Source of the DNA: Poa pratensis
Lineage: Eukaryota > Streptophyta > Magnoliopsida > Poales > Poaceae
Direction: 5' to 3'
DNA length: 64,000 nucleotides
NCBI GenBank assembly: GCA_947311845.1
Contig: CAMZMU010000123.1
Coordinates: forward strand, 20,582,241-20,646,240
The notes beneath the pieces were generated by a model that was given only the letters and a program-made list of their open reading frames with translations, was not told the origin of the DNA and did no database searches. Positions 11,277 to 22,069 of this stretch are shown here, piece by piece. A program made the translations under genes and the position numbers. How positions within the stretch are numbered: the stretch's first letter is position 1; each line of letters opens with the position of its first letter.

Positions 11277-13209
11277 TTACCTCTTGGGGATATGGTATGG
11301 GTCTTTGTACCCATGGATCCCTCTCTTTACCTTTTTGTTGATTTGGATGCTTCTTCTTTTTATTCTTCTCAATAGATGGTTGAGGGTCTTCTTTTTCAGG
11401 AGGTTCAGGTTCTTCAATATTTTCAGCTTCATGTTGTTCTTCTTCAGGTGGAGATGATTCCTCTTCTTCATTATTATCATCTTCAGTCTCAGCATCAGAA
11501 ATAGAAATATCCTTATCTTGTTCTTGAGAATCATCAATATCTTGTTTTCATTGGGAGATTTTCCTGCAGAAGATTTCTTCTTGAGAGCCTCTTGCTCTTT
11601 CCTCTTGGGATGGTCTTCAGGATAGTCAGGATCCTGAGTACTTGCACCACCTCTAGTATTAACTCCACAAACCTGTTTCTTCTCAATAAGATTTGCATAC
11701 AATTGATTTTGAAGAGAAACCATTTGTTCAACTTGATTATTCATCATCTCACAATGTTTAATAATTCTTCTAACCTCTCCCACACTAGCATTTAAATTTT
11801 CACGAAGAAATTTAATTTTATGAGAGTTTTCCATAATACTCATTCTAATATCATGCTCCTCAGGATGTTATAATAAGCAAAATCATTAATGTACGATACA
11901 TCAATAGGAGGTGTTACCTTTTCATTACCTTCCATAGAGCTAATAGCATTGACTTGGATTGGAAAACATGGTTGATCAATAGGAAGTTTAACACCCATTT
12001 CAGATAATTCCTTGAGATGAGAGGTTTTAATTCCCTTCTCTTTAATAGCCTTGGAAGCTTCTTTCATTGTCTCTTTGTTTAATTAAGAATGCCTCCTTTC
12101 TTCTCTGGAAATATCTCTTTTCATCTATCTCTTCAATATTCCAATCTTCATAATTTCTAGAGATAGTCTCCAATAACTCAGTTGCTTCATCAACGGTCCT
12201 TTCCCTGAAAACATTACCTGCAATACTATCAAGATAGCCTCTAGTGTTTTCAGTTAGTCCATTGTAAAATATATCAAGTATTTCATTACTCTTGAAGCCA
12301 TGGGTAGGACATTTCCTAACCATCTTACTGTACCTCCCCCAAGCTTGGGGTAGATCCTCCTTCTCTTTCTGTGAAAAGTTGCTAATCTCAATAGTTAAAC
12401 CATGATCTTATCTGAAGGGAAATATTTATTATAGAATAGCTGCAAGCATTCCTCTTTACTAGTAATAGATCCAGGTTCTAAATGATTATACCAAGTTTTA
12501 GCATTTCCTCCCAAGGTAAAAGGAAACAACTTTAAGAAATAATAGCGTTGGTGGATTTCATCTTTACCAAATAGCACAGATAAATCATGCAAAACAGCAA
12601 TGTGTTCAAAAGGAAACTCATCATCTCTCCATAAAACTTAAACTTCTCAGCTTTTTCAATTATTTCAGGATCAACACTAAACTCATAATCTTTATCTTTA
12701 ATTTTAATAGCTGGAGCATTCATTTTCTTAGTAACAGGGAAATAATCATCAAGAGGAGAATTTTTATAGCTATCAAGTTTATCCAATTTATCAAATTCGA
12801 ATCCATAAAAGCCATAGTAAATGCATCTTCTTCCTCAGAAGAAGTTTCATGTTCATCATCACAATATTCATATCTTCCAACTCAGACTCCACATTTTCAA
12901 CAATAGCAGATTCAGATTCAGGCAATTCAGTGTTTCAGTTATCTCAGATGTTTCAGGTGTCACTTCTTTGTCTATGCTACCACATATTAAATTATTTTCA
13001 ATACTAGTAGACATCTTAGACAATGGTGAACTAGATAAAGCTTTTTCTTTCTTCTTAGCAATAATAGCAGAAGCAACATTAGGTGAAAAGTTTGGCCTAC
13101 TTGGCAAATCAGTACCTCTACGAGTAGTTGAAGGCCTTACTTCCTTCGGAGTATTCTTTTCCTTTCCCATAGTTGGGAACAAGCAAGTGCAGCAAATAAA
13201 TGATAACAA
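11277..13209 (-). pseudogene. Retrotransposon gag, several frameshifts
   Basis: Reading starts just inside the primer site with 'MGKEKNTPKEVRPSTTRRG...' (near 13170). The capsid-like core is at about 12,592-12,395, with LKLFPFTLGGNAKTWYNHL followed by ITSKEECLQLFYNKYFPSDK, the retrotransposon gag pattern (hydrophobic-G-x-A-x-x-W ... F-x-x-x-F-P). Further pieces (KSNEILDIFYNGL..., about 12,323-12,042) continue the gag. A Lys/Asn/Glu-rich tail runs to 11,277. At least four frame changes are needed to read through, so it is decayed although the LTRs are nearly identical. This suggests it was mobilised in trans. Confidence 0.78.
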
Positions 13210-13233
13210 GTTGTCTTACCAATAAAGCTAGGT

Positions 13234-13251
13234 TCCCCGGCAACGGCGCCA
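13234..13251 (-). other. Primer binding site, tRNA-Asp type
   Basis: The plus strand reads tccccggcaacggcgcca, identical to the 3' end that I recall for plant tRNA-Asp(GTC). The sense strand is therefore the complementary primer site. It lies 10 bases inside the 5' LTR. Confidence 0.82.
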
Positions 13252-13261
13252 GAAAATGTCT

Positions 13262-14621
13262 TGATGCCCACAAGTATAGGGGATCGTTGAAATCTTCGTT
13301 GGGAAGTATTACCCAAATTTATAGTTCGACTCAAGGGGAACACAAGAATACCAATAAGACTTTAGCAATTGAGGCGTCACTCTCAACCACACCTGTATAT
13401 CAATAAACTTGCAGCAGTGATAGTTATGGCAGTAGGATGATTCAAGCAAGCAAAATAAAACAGCAGTAGTAAACAAGGGTTTCCCAGTTTTCACCGGAAA
13501 AGTGAAAGTGTAACTCAGAGATTTAAAACGTAGGCATGAGGTGATAGCGGGGTGTTGCATGAATAAGATTGATCATATAATAAGATACAAATAGCAATGG
13601 GACTTATCTCTAACTCCGATATATGTAGGTATGTGTTCCGTAAATAGTTGTGCGTACTAACCAAGAGAATTTGCACAACATCTATTGTCCTACCTGCCCA
13701 TTTCACCGGGGCCAACTTGGAACTACAGGTAATTAAGGTCTACCCTTTCGAATAGCCCGGAACAACGCATTAACACTTCATGAACACATAGAATCCTCAA
13801 ACTAAAACATCTCCCCCTTGTTTTCCCTATATGTCACTTTTAGGGTTCGCAGGTTCAACATAATAGCAGGTGATACACTTTGCAGATAAATACCAAACTC
13901 AAATATATGATGGGGCAAAATAAGTTCAGTACTGAAATCATGCCACTCGGGCCCTAGTAGCAAGCATTAAACATAGCATAAGTGCATCAACACAATACAA
14001 AAATATCCTCAAGATAAACCCCTAAGATCTCGGACAACGGGTATCATTACATGATCAATCTCATCCAATCCCCATCCACCTCATATGCCTACAGCGGACT
14101 ACTCACACATGGTGATGGTGAAGGAGCTCATGGTCGATGGAGATGAAGGCGGTGAAGATGGCGGTGAAGACGGCCTCCGGATCTCCTCCGGGGAGAAATC
14201 CTGGATCAATCTGTCTCCGAAAACGAAGATCGTGGTGGCGGCGGCGCTCTGTTTCGCGAAAGCTCCTCTCCTTCTAGGTCAGCCACTTTTTCGTATATAT
14301 GAGGGGTACGCGAAAGCCGAAGGAGAGGCGGTGCCCGAGGCCCCAGATGGGTGGGCCCACGCGGCCAAGGAATCTGGCCGCGTGGGGCCACTCTTTTGGC
14401 CCTCGGACGCTTCCTCGTGTCCATCTTTTGCACGATGCCCTTCTTTTCCATAAAAATTGACGTGGTATTTTTCTCCGATTTAATTTCCTGCAAAAACAAC
14501 CAGAAAAGAGACTTTGCTAAAAACAGCGTCAGATTCAGCAGTTTTATTCAAATATGGGAAGATTCCGGAGCAAATTATGAAGCAAAATGCTTGGAAAAGT
14601 AGATGCATTTTAGGTGCATCA
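13262..14621 (-). repeat. 5' LTR of the Athila-like element
   Basis: This 1,360-base partner of the 6241-7596 LTR starts tgatgcccac and ends gcatca. It includes the same hairpin at 14356-14386 and the TATA-like tatatatg near 14295. As the 5' LTR on the minus strand it would drive transcription leftward. Confidence 0.9.
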
Positions 14622-15744
14622 CACGGCCTTGCAAAACTTGTACATTGCTTCTAGGCACGTGGACTCACTCATCCGCACGTACTCATCCACAAGATCACCG
14701 GCAATTCCATATGCAAGCATGCGAACGGCGGCGGTGCACTTCTGGTACGACGAGAAGCCGAGGGTACCACATGCATCGGGCTTGCATATGAAATAGTGAA
14801 CAAAGATCTCCTCATTCGGAAACGGCGCCGGAAAACCTTGGGAGGATACGTGGGTTTATGGGGACGAAAGTAGTCCCCATACAGCTGGATTTGGCCAGCT
14901 CTCCGGTTCCGGTCCAGAGCAGGAGAACGGCCCGGCAACGACCCTCAGAACACCGGCCGCATCCTCTCTATGTACTTGTTGACGATGAGGGTGGCAACCA
15001 GGCCGTCACTCTCATCGTCGGAGGAATCGTCCGATGATGACGGGTTGTACAGGATGTAGTTCCTGTAGTACCACTCATCCGAGCTATCCATGGCTGAGTT
15101 CGTACCTGAGTTCTTGACGGGCCGAACGGCCGAACACCTTGTGGGAGGCGTGTGTGTCGCGGGCGCTGCGAGAGAGATGGCCGCAAGATTCACCGGCCGT
15201 CGCAGGGAGGAAGCTGCTCCGGTGACGGCGGGGAAGAGGAGCAGCTTACGGCGTCCCCGGAATGGCCTGCAGTGCCAAATCGAGGGAGCGACGGCGCGGT
15301 GCCGGCGAGAGGGGCGAGAGAGAAGGAGGAGGTTGGGGTGGGGAATGGTCTGATTTGCGGGCCAGTGGCGGACTAGGGCAGGACACAAAAGCGCTCTGCT
15401 CGCGTCCGCGGCCGACGCATTGGTGGCCCAAATTTGGGCCAAGAATGGGTCGCGGCGGACCAAAAAACGGACCGCGGTCCGTTTGCGTCGCCCCGTTGGG
15501 CCGTGTTTTTTGCCTCCACAGACAGGAACGGAGGCGCGCGGACTCGATGCGTCGCCCCGTTGGAGTCATCCTAATTCCCAACAGTCCAGATATCCGGACC
15601 ATTTGAGCCAAATCGCCCCTCCCCATACCTTAGCTTTATAGAAGAAGAACAAGCAAATTATAAGATGATGAACCCGCAATGCGAACATTAGGGTTAGCAG
15701 AACTCCGCACTCATACACTAGCTACTCTCTCGTGTCATTATTAC

Positions 15745-15910
15745 CACCGGCGGAGCTACATGTAGCCAGTCGGGTGCACAACACACCCGGTAGAAAATAA
15801 TTTATTTGTACTATTGCAATTTTTACCATGTATGCACCCCAAAACATGATTTTATCCTCTTGGTGCACCGGTAGGGCACCCTGGTGATATATCCTCTAGC
15901 TCTGCCACTG
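15745..15910. mobile_element. hAT-type MITE, 166 bp
   Basis: The termini are caccggcggagcta and tagctctgccactg (imperfect inverted repeats of the CAGTGGCGGAGCTA type). The flanks are exact 8-base duplications attattac at 15737-15744 and 15911-15918. An 8-base duplication and this end sequence fit non-autonomous hAT elements. It has no coding capacity. Confidence 0.85.
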
Positions 15911-16049
15911 ATTATTACGCCATGGCCCTCTAGCCTATTACCAAAACTGGATCTCATCTCCACTCCTACTCAAGATTGCGGGATAGTGCACTCATCACGA
16001 GGGCGGCCAAAGAAACACGCATTTCTCTGCTCCACAACATCCATGGGAA

Positions 16050-16710
16050 CTTCATACATGGAAGAAACAATACCAAGGCATCAAAAATAATTTACCTTCT
16101 ATGTATCTTGCATAGATTCATTTATGTACAAGTTATTTTCCTTCAATTATAGTAAATACACAATGATAATGAATACCAAGTAAAAAGTAGATAAGCAATT
16201 ATAATTTTTATTAGTCGGCGATTACTATTAGCGATTCTATTTCAATACGAAGTAGAGAGTATGCATATATGTTATCAAGTTTGAATTCATAATTACTTGT
16301 AAGACACATTTGACCATCAAAAAGAATAAACATATATATATAACATCTAAATTTATGTTCTGGAAGTTTCAACATGTATATAGCTTAACTACTCATATAC
16401 TAAAACACATGTTAAGAAATATTTTTGACCATATGACTTACATATCTCTACCATAAATATGTTCAAATATAGTTTATGCAGTTGTGCAAATTAAATTTAT
16501 GACGAAAATAACATTACAAAATCAATGAAATGCAAGTGTATTTCACACCTTTATACATTATAATAATATAACAAAGAATACTTAACTAATATTTATAACT
16601 TTATATTAAGTTGTAAAATATGTCAAATAAATAATATAAAATTATGCTCGATAAGACCGTGAGATGCTACAATGAGTTTGAAGTATAAAATTTTGGTATA
16701 AAAATACAAC
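16050..16710. repeat. AT-rich segment, copy 1 of a local duplication
   Basis: From 'ttcatacatggaagaaac' to 'gtataaaattttggtata' this segment matches 24210-24866 almost base for base. In both copies it lies on the 3' side of the small hydrophobic-protein gene (minus strand). No coding content. Confidence 0.85.
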
Positions 16711-17487
16711 TATACTCAACGTCCAAATTATGGTTCTGTCGAAACTTTGGACATACCTGCAGAAGGGTCTACGAGTATCAAACCAATCCCTCCATGATTA
16801 TTTACACCCACCGCGTACGATTTTGCATCCAAGAAACTAACGATTAAGTTACTGCCACGCACGATCCTGCGGCCATAGACCAAGAACGGCACAGAGAGAA
16901 GCATCCATCGCACCAAATTTCACCACAAGAATGATTTATTGGAGAAAAATACTGCGCAACAATCACCGCCCAAGACGCAACATGATGCTCAAAGTCACCG
17001 TTGAAAGCTGGTCGATGGCACGGGCGGGCGGGGGTCCTGGCTGCTGAAGCGGGGGCGGTGAGGCGGCGGGCGTGCTAGGGTCCCGGGAGGGTGAGGCGGA
17101 CGATGGTGCCAGGGGAAGCCGCGGTGGCGATGGCTGAGCCATCTCGCGAATCCATTCGATGTCAAGTGCCGATTTCCTGCACCTGACAGGGAGGAAACGA
17201 TTCAGAGTTGTTGCTACTCGTAATCCCCCAAATTCGGCAGGGAGGAGACGGGGACTTACAGGGGGCGAGGACAGGGAGGGATTAGTTGGAGGGGCAGTCG
17301 AGCTTGAGCGGGGCGCGAAGGAGCAGGCGGAGGTCTTCGTCGGCGGCGCGGAACCCTAGGCGTCCCGAGCGATGCAGTTGGGTGGGTGGTGATTCGGCCG
17401 CGTCGGCCCGGACCCGCTGCTCGGCGTCCAGACCCGGTAGCGGCGGCAAGCGCCGGAGAATTCCGCGCTCGCCGCCGCTTCGTCTGC
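16711..17487 (-). other. Sequence lost from the second duplicate; unassigned frames
   Basis: This stretch lies between the AT-rich segment and the small gene and has no counterpart in the copy at 24.9 kb. It contains a minus-strand 62-residue frame (16728-16916, starting MVRWMLLSVPFLVYG) and a GC-rich part (17000-17487) that may be the 3' portion of the small gene's transcript. I recognise no family. Confidence 0.3.
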
Positions 17488-17688
17488 TCACCGGCGGAGA
17501 AACAGCAGGCGCATGATGAGCGCGCCTAGTGTCAGCTCCGCCATCCAGAGAGCCACATCCAGTGGCGAGAGCGGCAGAGCGGCGACGTGGAAGACAAGCC
17601 ACAGGGCGCTGACCTGCGCAAGGAGGAGGAGGACGACGAAGCAGGCGAGGAAGCGCGCGGCCGTCCGAAGCCATGGCAGGAGCTGCAT
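17488..17688 (-). CDS. Small two-segment hydrophobic protein, copy 1
   Basis: I do not recognise the family. The 66-residue frame starts MQLLPWLRTAARFLACF and has two hydrophobic stretches (about residues 12-33 and 44-62) joined by HVAALPLSPLDVAL, with a basic tail MRLLFLRR. It would be predicted to sit in a membrane with two passes, or to have a signal anchor. A paralog at 24867-25040 shares the frame. Their only length difference in the core is exactly three codons, and many differences are at third positions, which suggests past selection on the protein. A TATA-like box lies about 155 bases upstream. A GAA/TTC microsatellite sits in the presumed leader. The start is chosen because all three copies align from this ATG (M-x-L-x-P-W). 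Function unknown. Confidence 0.5.
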   Translation of the reverse strand: MQLLPWLRTAARFLACFVVLLLLAQVSALWLVFHVAALPLSPLDVALWMAELTLGALIMRLLFLRR

Positions 17689-17711
17689 TCTGAGGTGGGC
17701 TCGACACGTGG

Positions 17712-17778
17712 GAGAAGAAGAAGAAGAAGAAGAAGAAGAAGAAGAAGAAGAAGAAGAAGAAGAAGAAGAAGAAGAAGA
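17712..17778. repeat. (GAA)n microsatellite, about 22 units
   Basis: A nearly pure gaa run, polypyrimidine on the minus strand, begins about 24 bases upstream of the small gene's ATG. The paralog at 25.06 kb has only gaagaagag in the same place, so the array expanded after duplication or shrank in the other copy. Confidence 0.9.
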
Positions 17779-17841
17779 GGGAGGCGGTGTTGGTTGTGGG
17801 GTCCGAAGGGAAATTGCGGGGATTTGTTGCCATGTGGCGGC

Positions 17842-17850
17842 CTATATATG
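17842..17850 (-). promoter_or_regulatory. TATA-like box of small gene copy 1
   Basis: The minus strand reads catatatag directly after tgggc. The paralog has ccataaatag in the corresponding place (25149-25158), also preceded by tgggc, and all three copies share catgtggc next to it. Conservation of the box and its spacing supports a real promoter. Confidence 0.5.
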
Positions 17851-18055
17851 GCCCAGGTGTTTAGACCCACCCCGTCATGTAACCGCTCTCGCTCATTCGA
17901 GAGTGAATCCATGTATTTCTTTCTTTTTTCAAGGAATATTATAATCATGTAGTGATAAAAGTAGTAAAAGTTTAATTCTAGTAAAAAAATAATTGTCATG
18001 AAACTGCATCTAGACATGTTTTAGTACAAGATACATCCGATTAGCGACAGTTTAT

Positions 18056-18440
18056 ATTATCGAGAAGCCAAACAGCCTCCGGTTTTACCAATCCCACTTG
18101 ATCTTCGACTTACAAGTTCCATAGAATCAATCAAATCATTAGGGACACATTTTGACATACTCATCATAACTAAGTAGGACGAAATATATGTCAAAAAAAA
18201 GTAGGACGAAATAGGTAACCTAACAGATTTCGCTCGAGTCAAGAAGCCAAACATCGATTAGCGACTGTGAATATCAAGAAGCCAAACAGTCTCCGGTTTT
18301 GCCGATGCGAATTGATCTTCGACTTACGAGTTCGGTAGAGTGAATCAAAATATTAGGGAAGAAAATGTGCTACACCTTGACGACTCATAAGCAAGTAGGA
18401 CAAAAATAGGTGGCCAAACAGTTTTCGCACGGGTTAATGA
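18056..18440. repeat. Two tandem diverged units of a local repeat
   Basis: 'aagccaaacag.ctccggtttt.cc.at' starts a unit at about 18063 and again at about 18278, followed in both by 'ttgatcttcgacttac.agttc' and 'aagtagga'. Related units occur near 20,700, 21,280, 34,050 and 34,330 ('ttttgccggttcagtttgatctt'). This is a local dispersed family of 200-300 bases with no coding potential. Confidence 0.7.
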
Positions 18441-18849
18441 ACAAATGCATGTAAAACAAGGCGTAAATCTATTTCCCTTAAAAGAAAAGGGTACAAATAT
18501 GCATACATCGTGCCATCCTTCTTCTTACATAAAAAATTTCAACGGGCTAATATTATACAAAAACAGCATGACGGCCGTACCGATATAGTGGTATTTGGCC
18601 GAGGTCGGGAAAACTCCGGTTTTTGCTAGACTTTCGAAGATCACCATCACTAGAAGGATTTATGCTTAATTATCCAAAACAAAACCCTCACGATCGCATC
18701 ATCCGAGTCTAAGCACGCATCGATTTCCTTGCGCGCCACGGCCTTGAGAGGTTCGCCTCCACGGTCCACATCTCGTGCTCTTGCTTCCGCCTCCGAAACT
18801 CTTCTCGTAGATCTTTGCTCTCCTGCTTGAGGACGTCAGGCTAAAACTT

Positions 18850-19584
18850 TTGCCATGCAGATCTGCGCTGGAAGTGCTAGAGGAAGTTTTTGCCCTCCCT
18901 GAAGCTGAGCAGCTGTTGACTGTGTCGCTGCTTTGGAACTGCTGGACTGAACGAAACAAGGGTAATCATGGGGAAAATCGCTTGTCTGTTGATCAGTTTC
19001 AGTTTCATGCAAGAAGATGTGTGGATGAATGGAACCAGTATTTAAAAAAGAAGAAACAAGGGCCAATTACGCAGCAAGAGGAGCGGTGGAAGCCACCTGA
19101 AGTGAACTATCTGAAGATCAATGTTGATGCCTCCTTTTATGAAAATAAAAAGAGTGGTGGATGGGGTGCAATATGCCGGGATGATTCCTCGTCAATATGC
19201 TTTGCTGTTGCGGGTGCTTTATACAATGTTACAGACGCCTTGCATGCTGAAGCTATGGCGCTGTCTAATGCCATTGATGTTGCAGATCAATCTGGTGTGG
19301 GCCGGGTGGTTTTTGAGACTGATTGTAGTAATCTGGAGATGGCCATCAATACCTCTAACTATGATTTCAGCCCGCTGGGAGTGCTCTTTGCTGACTTGAG
19401 GTACAAACTCCGTATGCAGTTCATCGATGCTAGTCTTGTGTTTGCACCAAGAAGCTGTAACAAAGCTGCTCATGAAGTTGCAGCGTTGGGTTGTCGTGTA
19501 GCTCATGAAGAACGTGTTCTATGGACTGAGAGCTACCCGTCGATTGTAACCCGTATGGTAACCGGCGACCTCGCCGTGTATTAA
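18850..19584 (+). CDS. LINE-derived RNase H-like protein (RVT_3 type)
   Basis: The frame encodes 244 residues. An RNase H fold begins near residue 89 with INVDASF (Asp93), followed by a Gly-Gly-Trp-Gly turn, HAEAMAL (Glu134), FETDC (Asp158) and a final RSCNKAAHEVA motif. In plant LINEs this domain forms the C-terminus of the polyprotein and degrades RNA in RNA-DNA hybrids. There is no reverse transcriptase or endonuclease upstream, so the copy is 5'-truncated, yet the remaining frame is intact. No A tail is visible after the stop. The ATG is simply the first in frame; the true protein would have started far upstream. It is either a dead LINE 3' end or, less likely, a domesticated RNase H gene. 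Confidence 0.7.
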   Translation: MPCRSALEVLEEVFALPEAEQLLTVSLLWNCWTERNKGNHGENRLSVDQFQFHARRCVDEWNQYLKKKKQGPITQQEERWKPPEVNYLKINVDASFYENKKSGGWGAICRDDSSSICFAVAGALYNVTDALHAEAMALSNAIDVADQSGVGRVVFETDCSNLEMAINTSNYDFSPLGVLFADLRYKLRMQFIDASLVFAPRSCNKAAHEVAALGCRVAHEERVLWTESYPSIVTRMVTGDLAVY

Positions 19585-19599
19585 TGGAACACCAGTGTT

Positions 19600-22060
19600 C
19601 CATGTCAAATAATCGAAACTTTTATGATCAGGAAAAGGCGAACGAAACAGCTCTACTCGATCGATTTGTGTTTTGCGACTCCTAGCTCCTGACTATTTAT
19701 TGGTGCAGCGCCGGACGAACGATGCACGTCTTGGGTCGATGGCGAGACCGAACGGGATTTGGTTGCACCAGTCCTTCACGGCCACGTCTTTAAAACTGGG
19801 TCGAATCCGATCGGGCTTCAGTCCATCTCGGCCACGTTGCGGGCACGTGCCGCTGTACCTGTACTCTCTGTTCCTCGTACCACCTGACCGACCATCTCCT
19901 GCTTGCTAGGTGCTGGTTTATTGACTAAAGATGCATCAAGTGAGAGGCAGGGGTTTGGAAGGTCTCGAGGAAGGCGGCACCTTGTACTCGTCGTGACACG
20001 TACATTGCGTCCCAAAAGCCCAACCTTAACAGAGACACCCACAAGAACCCATGTGCTTTCCAAGTCGTGTCCCGGTCTCGTTCTGCTGAACCTAGGTTTC
20101 ACTAGGAGACCACCCTCGAGGGGGACGGAGATGTCGGCACTCCTCGACGACGCCTCCAATGTAGGGGAAGCACGCTCGCGGGCGCCACCGACCAAAGACT
20201 GGGCATGAATTTCCTCCAGATACGCCTCATCAATCATCCTACTCACCGGGACTTGGACAAGACATCATCTGTGCGATAAAGATCTGCCGCTGCCACAACA
20301 CCTCACCATCTTGCTACAAGATCATGGTCCACCGGTAGCTTTCCGTCAACACCATGCCCAATAGTATCACTCACCATTGGAATCAATGCCGAGCACTCAC
20401 CGTGCGCACCACAGATCTCACTCTCGCAGCCGCCACCATGCTATCAAGAGCCTCGGCTTGTAACGTCTTTTGGCTCAAAATGTGGTTCATGGTTATCTCA
20501 AAATCAATGGTATTGTGAAGAAGAAAATAAAAGTTGTCATTGTATACATACGATACTTTTCTGTCGGACACCAATCTGATGCACAATACGATGAGACCCT
20601 TGCTCTGATTGATGGTTTTATATAAGGAGTCACACAGAAATCAGACGGAAAGCGTCAGATGTATAATAGTGTTGTCTTTTAATTCAATGAAAAGCAAAAT
20701 CTGCAGGTGAGACACGCAGCCTTGGGATTTGCCGGTTCAGTTTGTTCCTTGACGTTAATGGTTGGCAGTCATGTGTGGCTAGGTGTGCTCAAGCTGCTAG
20801 GTAGGGAGGATAGAGGAAGAGGCGAACTGATAACTCGGATGGAATTATTGAAAAAGGATAACGCGTCGGTTGGGTAGCCCAAGGCAAAGAACTTCCGGTG
20901 TGACTAATTATCACTCAAATGAAAATGGCTTAATTCTCAGTATGTGATGTCATGAAATTTTAGTTGCAACTCATGCTAGCACAGATCATGGAAAAAATTC
21001 AACAATCAAGTTGCAATCCCGCTTATAACTAAAAAAATCTCAGTTACAAACCGATCTTTTTTTTTGATGAAAAGTTAGAAACCAATCTGTAACTCATAGT
21101 CGGATGAATCACAATATAAATACGATGGTGTAGTACTTGACTAAACACTAAGCTAGCTAAAAATTAGCAAAACCGAAATACTTCCACTCATAAAAGAATC
21201 CATGTAAAGCCAAAGGTTAAGTCTACTTCCATCAAAGAAAGAGTACCACGTCTTTCCTTATTTCAGCAGGAAGCAAAATATTCAGCTCAGATAGCAACCT
21301 TTCGTTTTTGCCGTTTCATTTTGATCGTGGACTTAAGAGATCGATAAATCCACTTAAACTATTAGGAAGAAGAGAGATATGAAGAAACATTGAGAAACTG
21401 ATAACTATGTAGAGAAGTATCGAAATAGGAGTACATGTCGGTTTGAATTATAAGAAAAATGTAGCCAAGCAACATTCGTTCATGAAGAAATGAATACATG
21501 TAAAACGAAGGGTGTCATTTCCGTAAAAATAAAGAGTACAAATACACATATATCATCATAAAAAAAATTCAGCATAAAACTAGTTACATCCTTTTCACAT
21601 AAAATATTTGAGCTGTTTCTTCATAAGAAAAACACGGGATTTCATGTCCTGTATAAAAATGGAAGGACAACCATGTAAAATATAATTGAACACATAGGAG
21701 ATTGGGAAAGCTCCAGTCTTTTGCTCGATGTTTGGTGATTCCTGTCATTATAAGGATCTGCATCACTGCAATCCCTGCAGAAAAAGAACCGACATGTACT
21801 CCGATTTTGACAATAAGCATGTGTCATCCGCATTTTTTCGATGTACGTTTCAGGAACGTCAATTCCATTGGGAGGGTGGGGGGTGAGATATCCCCAAGCT
21901 CCTCACCTTTTCAAAAAAGGAGATTGAGCACAAGGGAAAAACATCTTCTTGCCGCAAACCCGTGGATGCCAGAATTTTTGCCCATAGTCCGGTTTAAGAG
22001 GATGCTGGAGGAGGTTGACAAATGAATCATGGAGATCCATGCTACGACTCATCTATTTTT
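19600..22060. other. No supported gene; local repeat units
   Basis: Units of the 'ttgccggttcagttt' repeat lie near 20,690-20,900 and 21,280-21,540. A minus-strand frame at 19818-20246 (142 residues, with ...SRSADISVPLEGGL...) is open but shows no family that I know. The rest is AT-rich without recognisable content. Confidence 0.4.
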
Positions 22061-22069
22061 GAAACCTTT

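Larger units (their letters stand above)
6241..14621 (-). mobile_element. Athila-like gypsy LTR retrotransposon, gag-protease only
   Basis: The element is complete at the DNA level. It has two LTRs of about 1.36 kb (tgatgcccac...ggtgcatca), a 5-base target duplication cacgg at 6236-6240 and 14622-14626, a tRNA-Asp-type primer site, and a polypurine tract. It lies on the minus strand. The interior encodes remnants of gag and an aspartic protease with Athila-style motifs, then about 3 kb without any reverse transcriptase, RNase H or integrase motif that I can find. It must therefore depend on another element for mobility. By eye the two LTRs differ at about 18 positions, many of them one-base indels, so the insertion is recent. 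It sits inside the Harbinger transposase. The LTR start resembles Triticeae gypsy families of the WHAM/Sabrina type from memory only. Confidence 0.9.
5440..15091 (-). pseudogene. Harbinger DDE transposase, broken and interrupted
   Basis: The gene would act as the nuclease that excises and inserts PIF/Harbinger elements. Reading on the minus strand from an ATG at 15091 (MDSSDEWYYRNY...), the N-terminal part is followed by 'QIQLYGDYFRP...PPKVFRRRFRMRR'. The catalytic core follows on the far side of the retrotransposon, with [10 protein letters not shown] (first Asp), YYLADGIYP (second Asp) and RKDVERAFGALQSRW (Glu); it ends with HYGNQ at 5440. Reading resumes exactly across the insertion (…[18 protein letters not shown]…). 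Lesions beyond the insertion: an in-frame TGA near 14945, a frameshift near 14800, and a frameshift in an A/T homopolymer at about 5995-6001. It cannot encode a full enzyme. Confidence 0.85.
5062..15571 (-). mobile_element. PIF/Harbinger transposon, split by an LTR retrotransposon
   Basis: The ends are inverted repeats: GGATGACTCCAACGGGG at 5062 and its complement ending at 15571. TAA flanks both sides (5059-5061 and 15572-15574), the three-base target duplication expected for this superfamily. Just inside the ends the motif 'acgcaaacgg / ccgtttgcgt' recurs. Removing the nested retrotransposon (6241-14621 plus its 5-base duplication) leaves about 2.1 kb, enough for a DDE transposase but apparently without the Myb-like second gene of autonomous copies. 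Confidence 0.88.

Noticed and set aside
17532..18017. Frames with poly-Glu, poly-Arg or poly-Leu runs
   Set aside because: They are translations of the GAA microsatellite and its flanks in different frames. Only the short frame at 17488-17688 is supported by paralogs.
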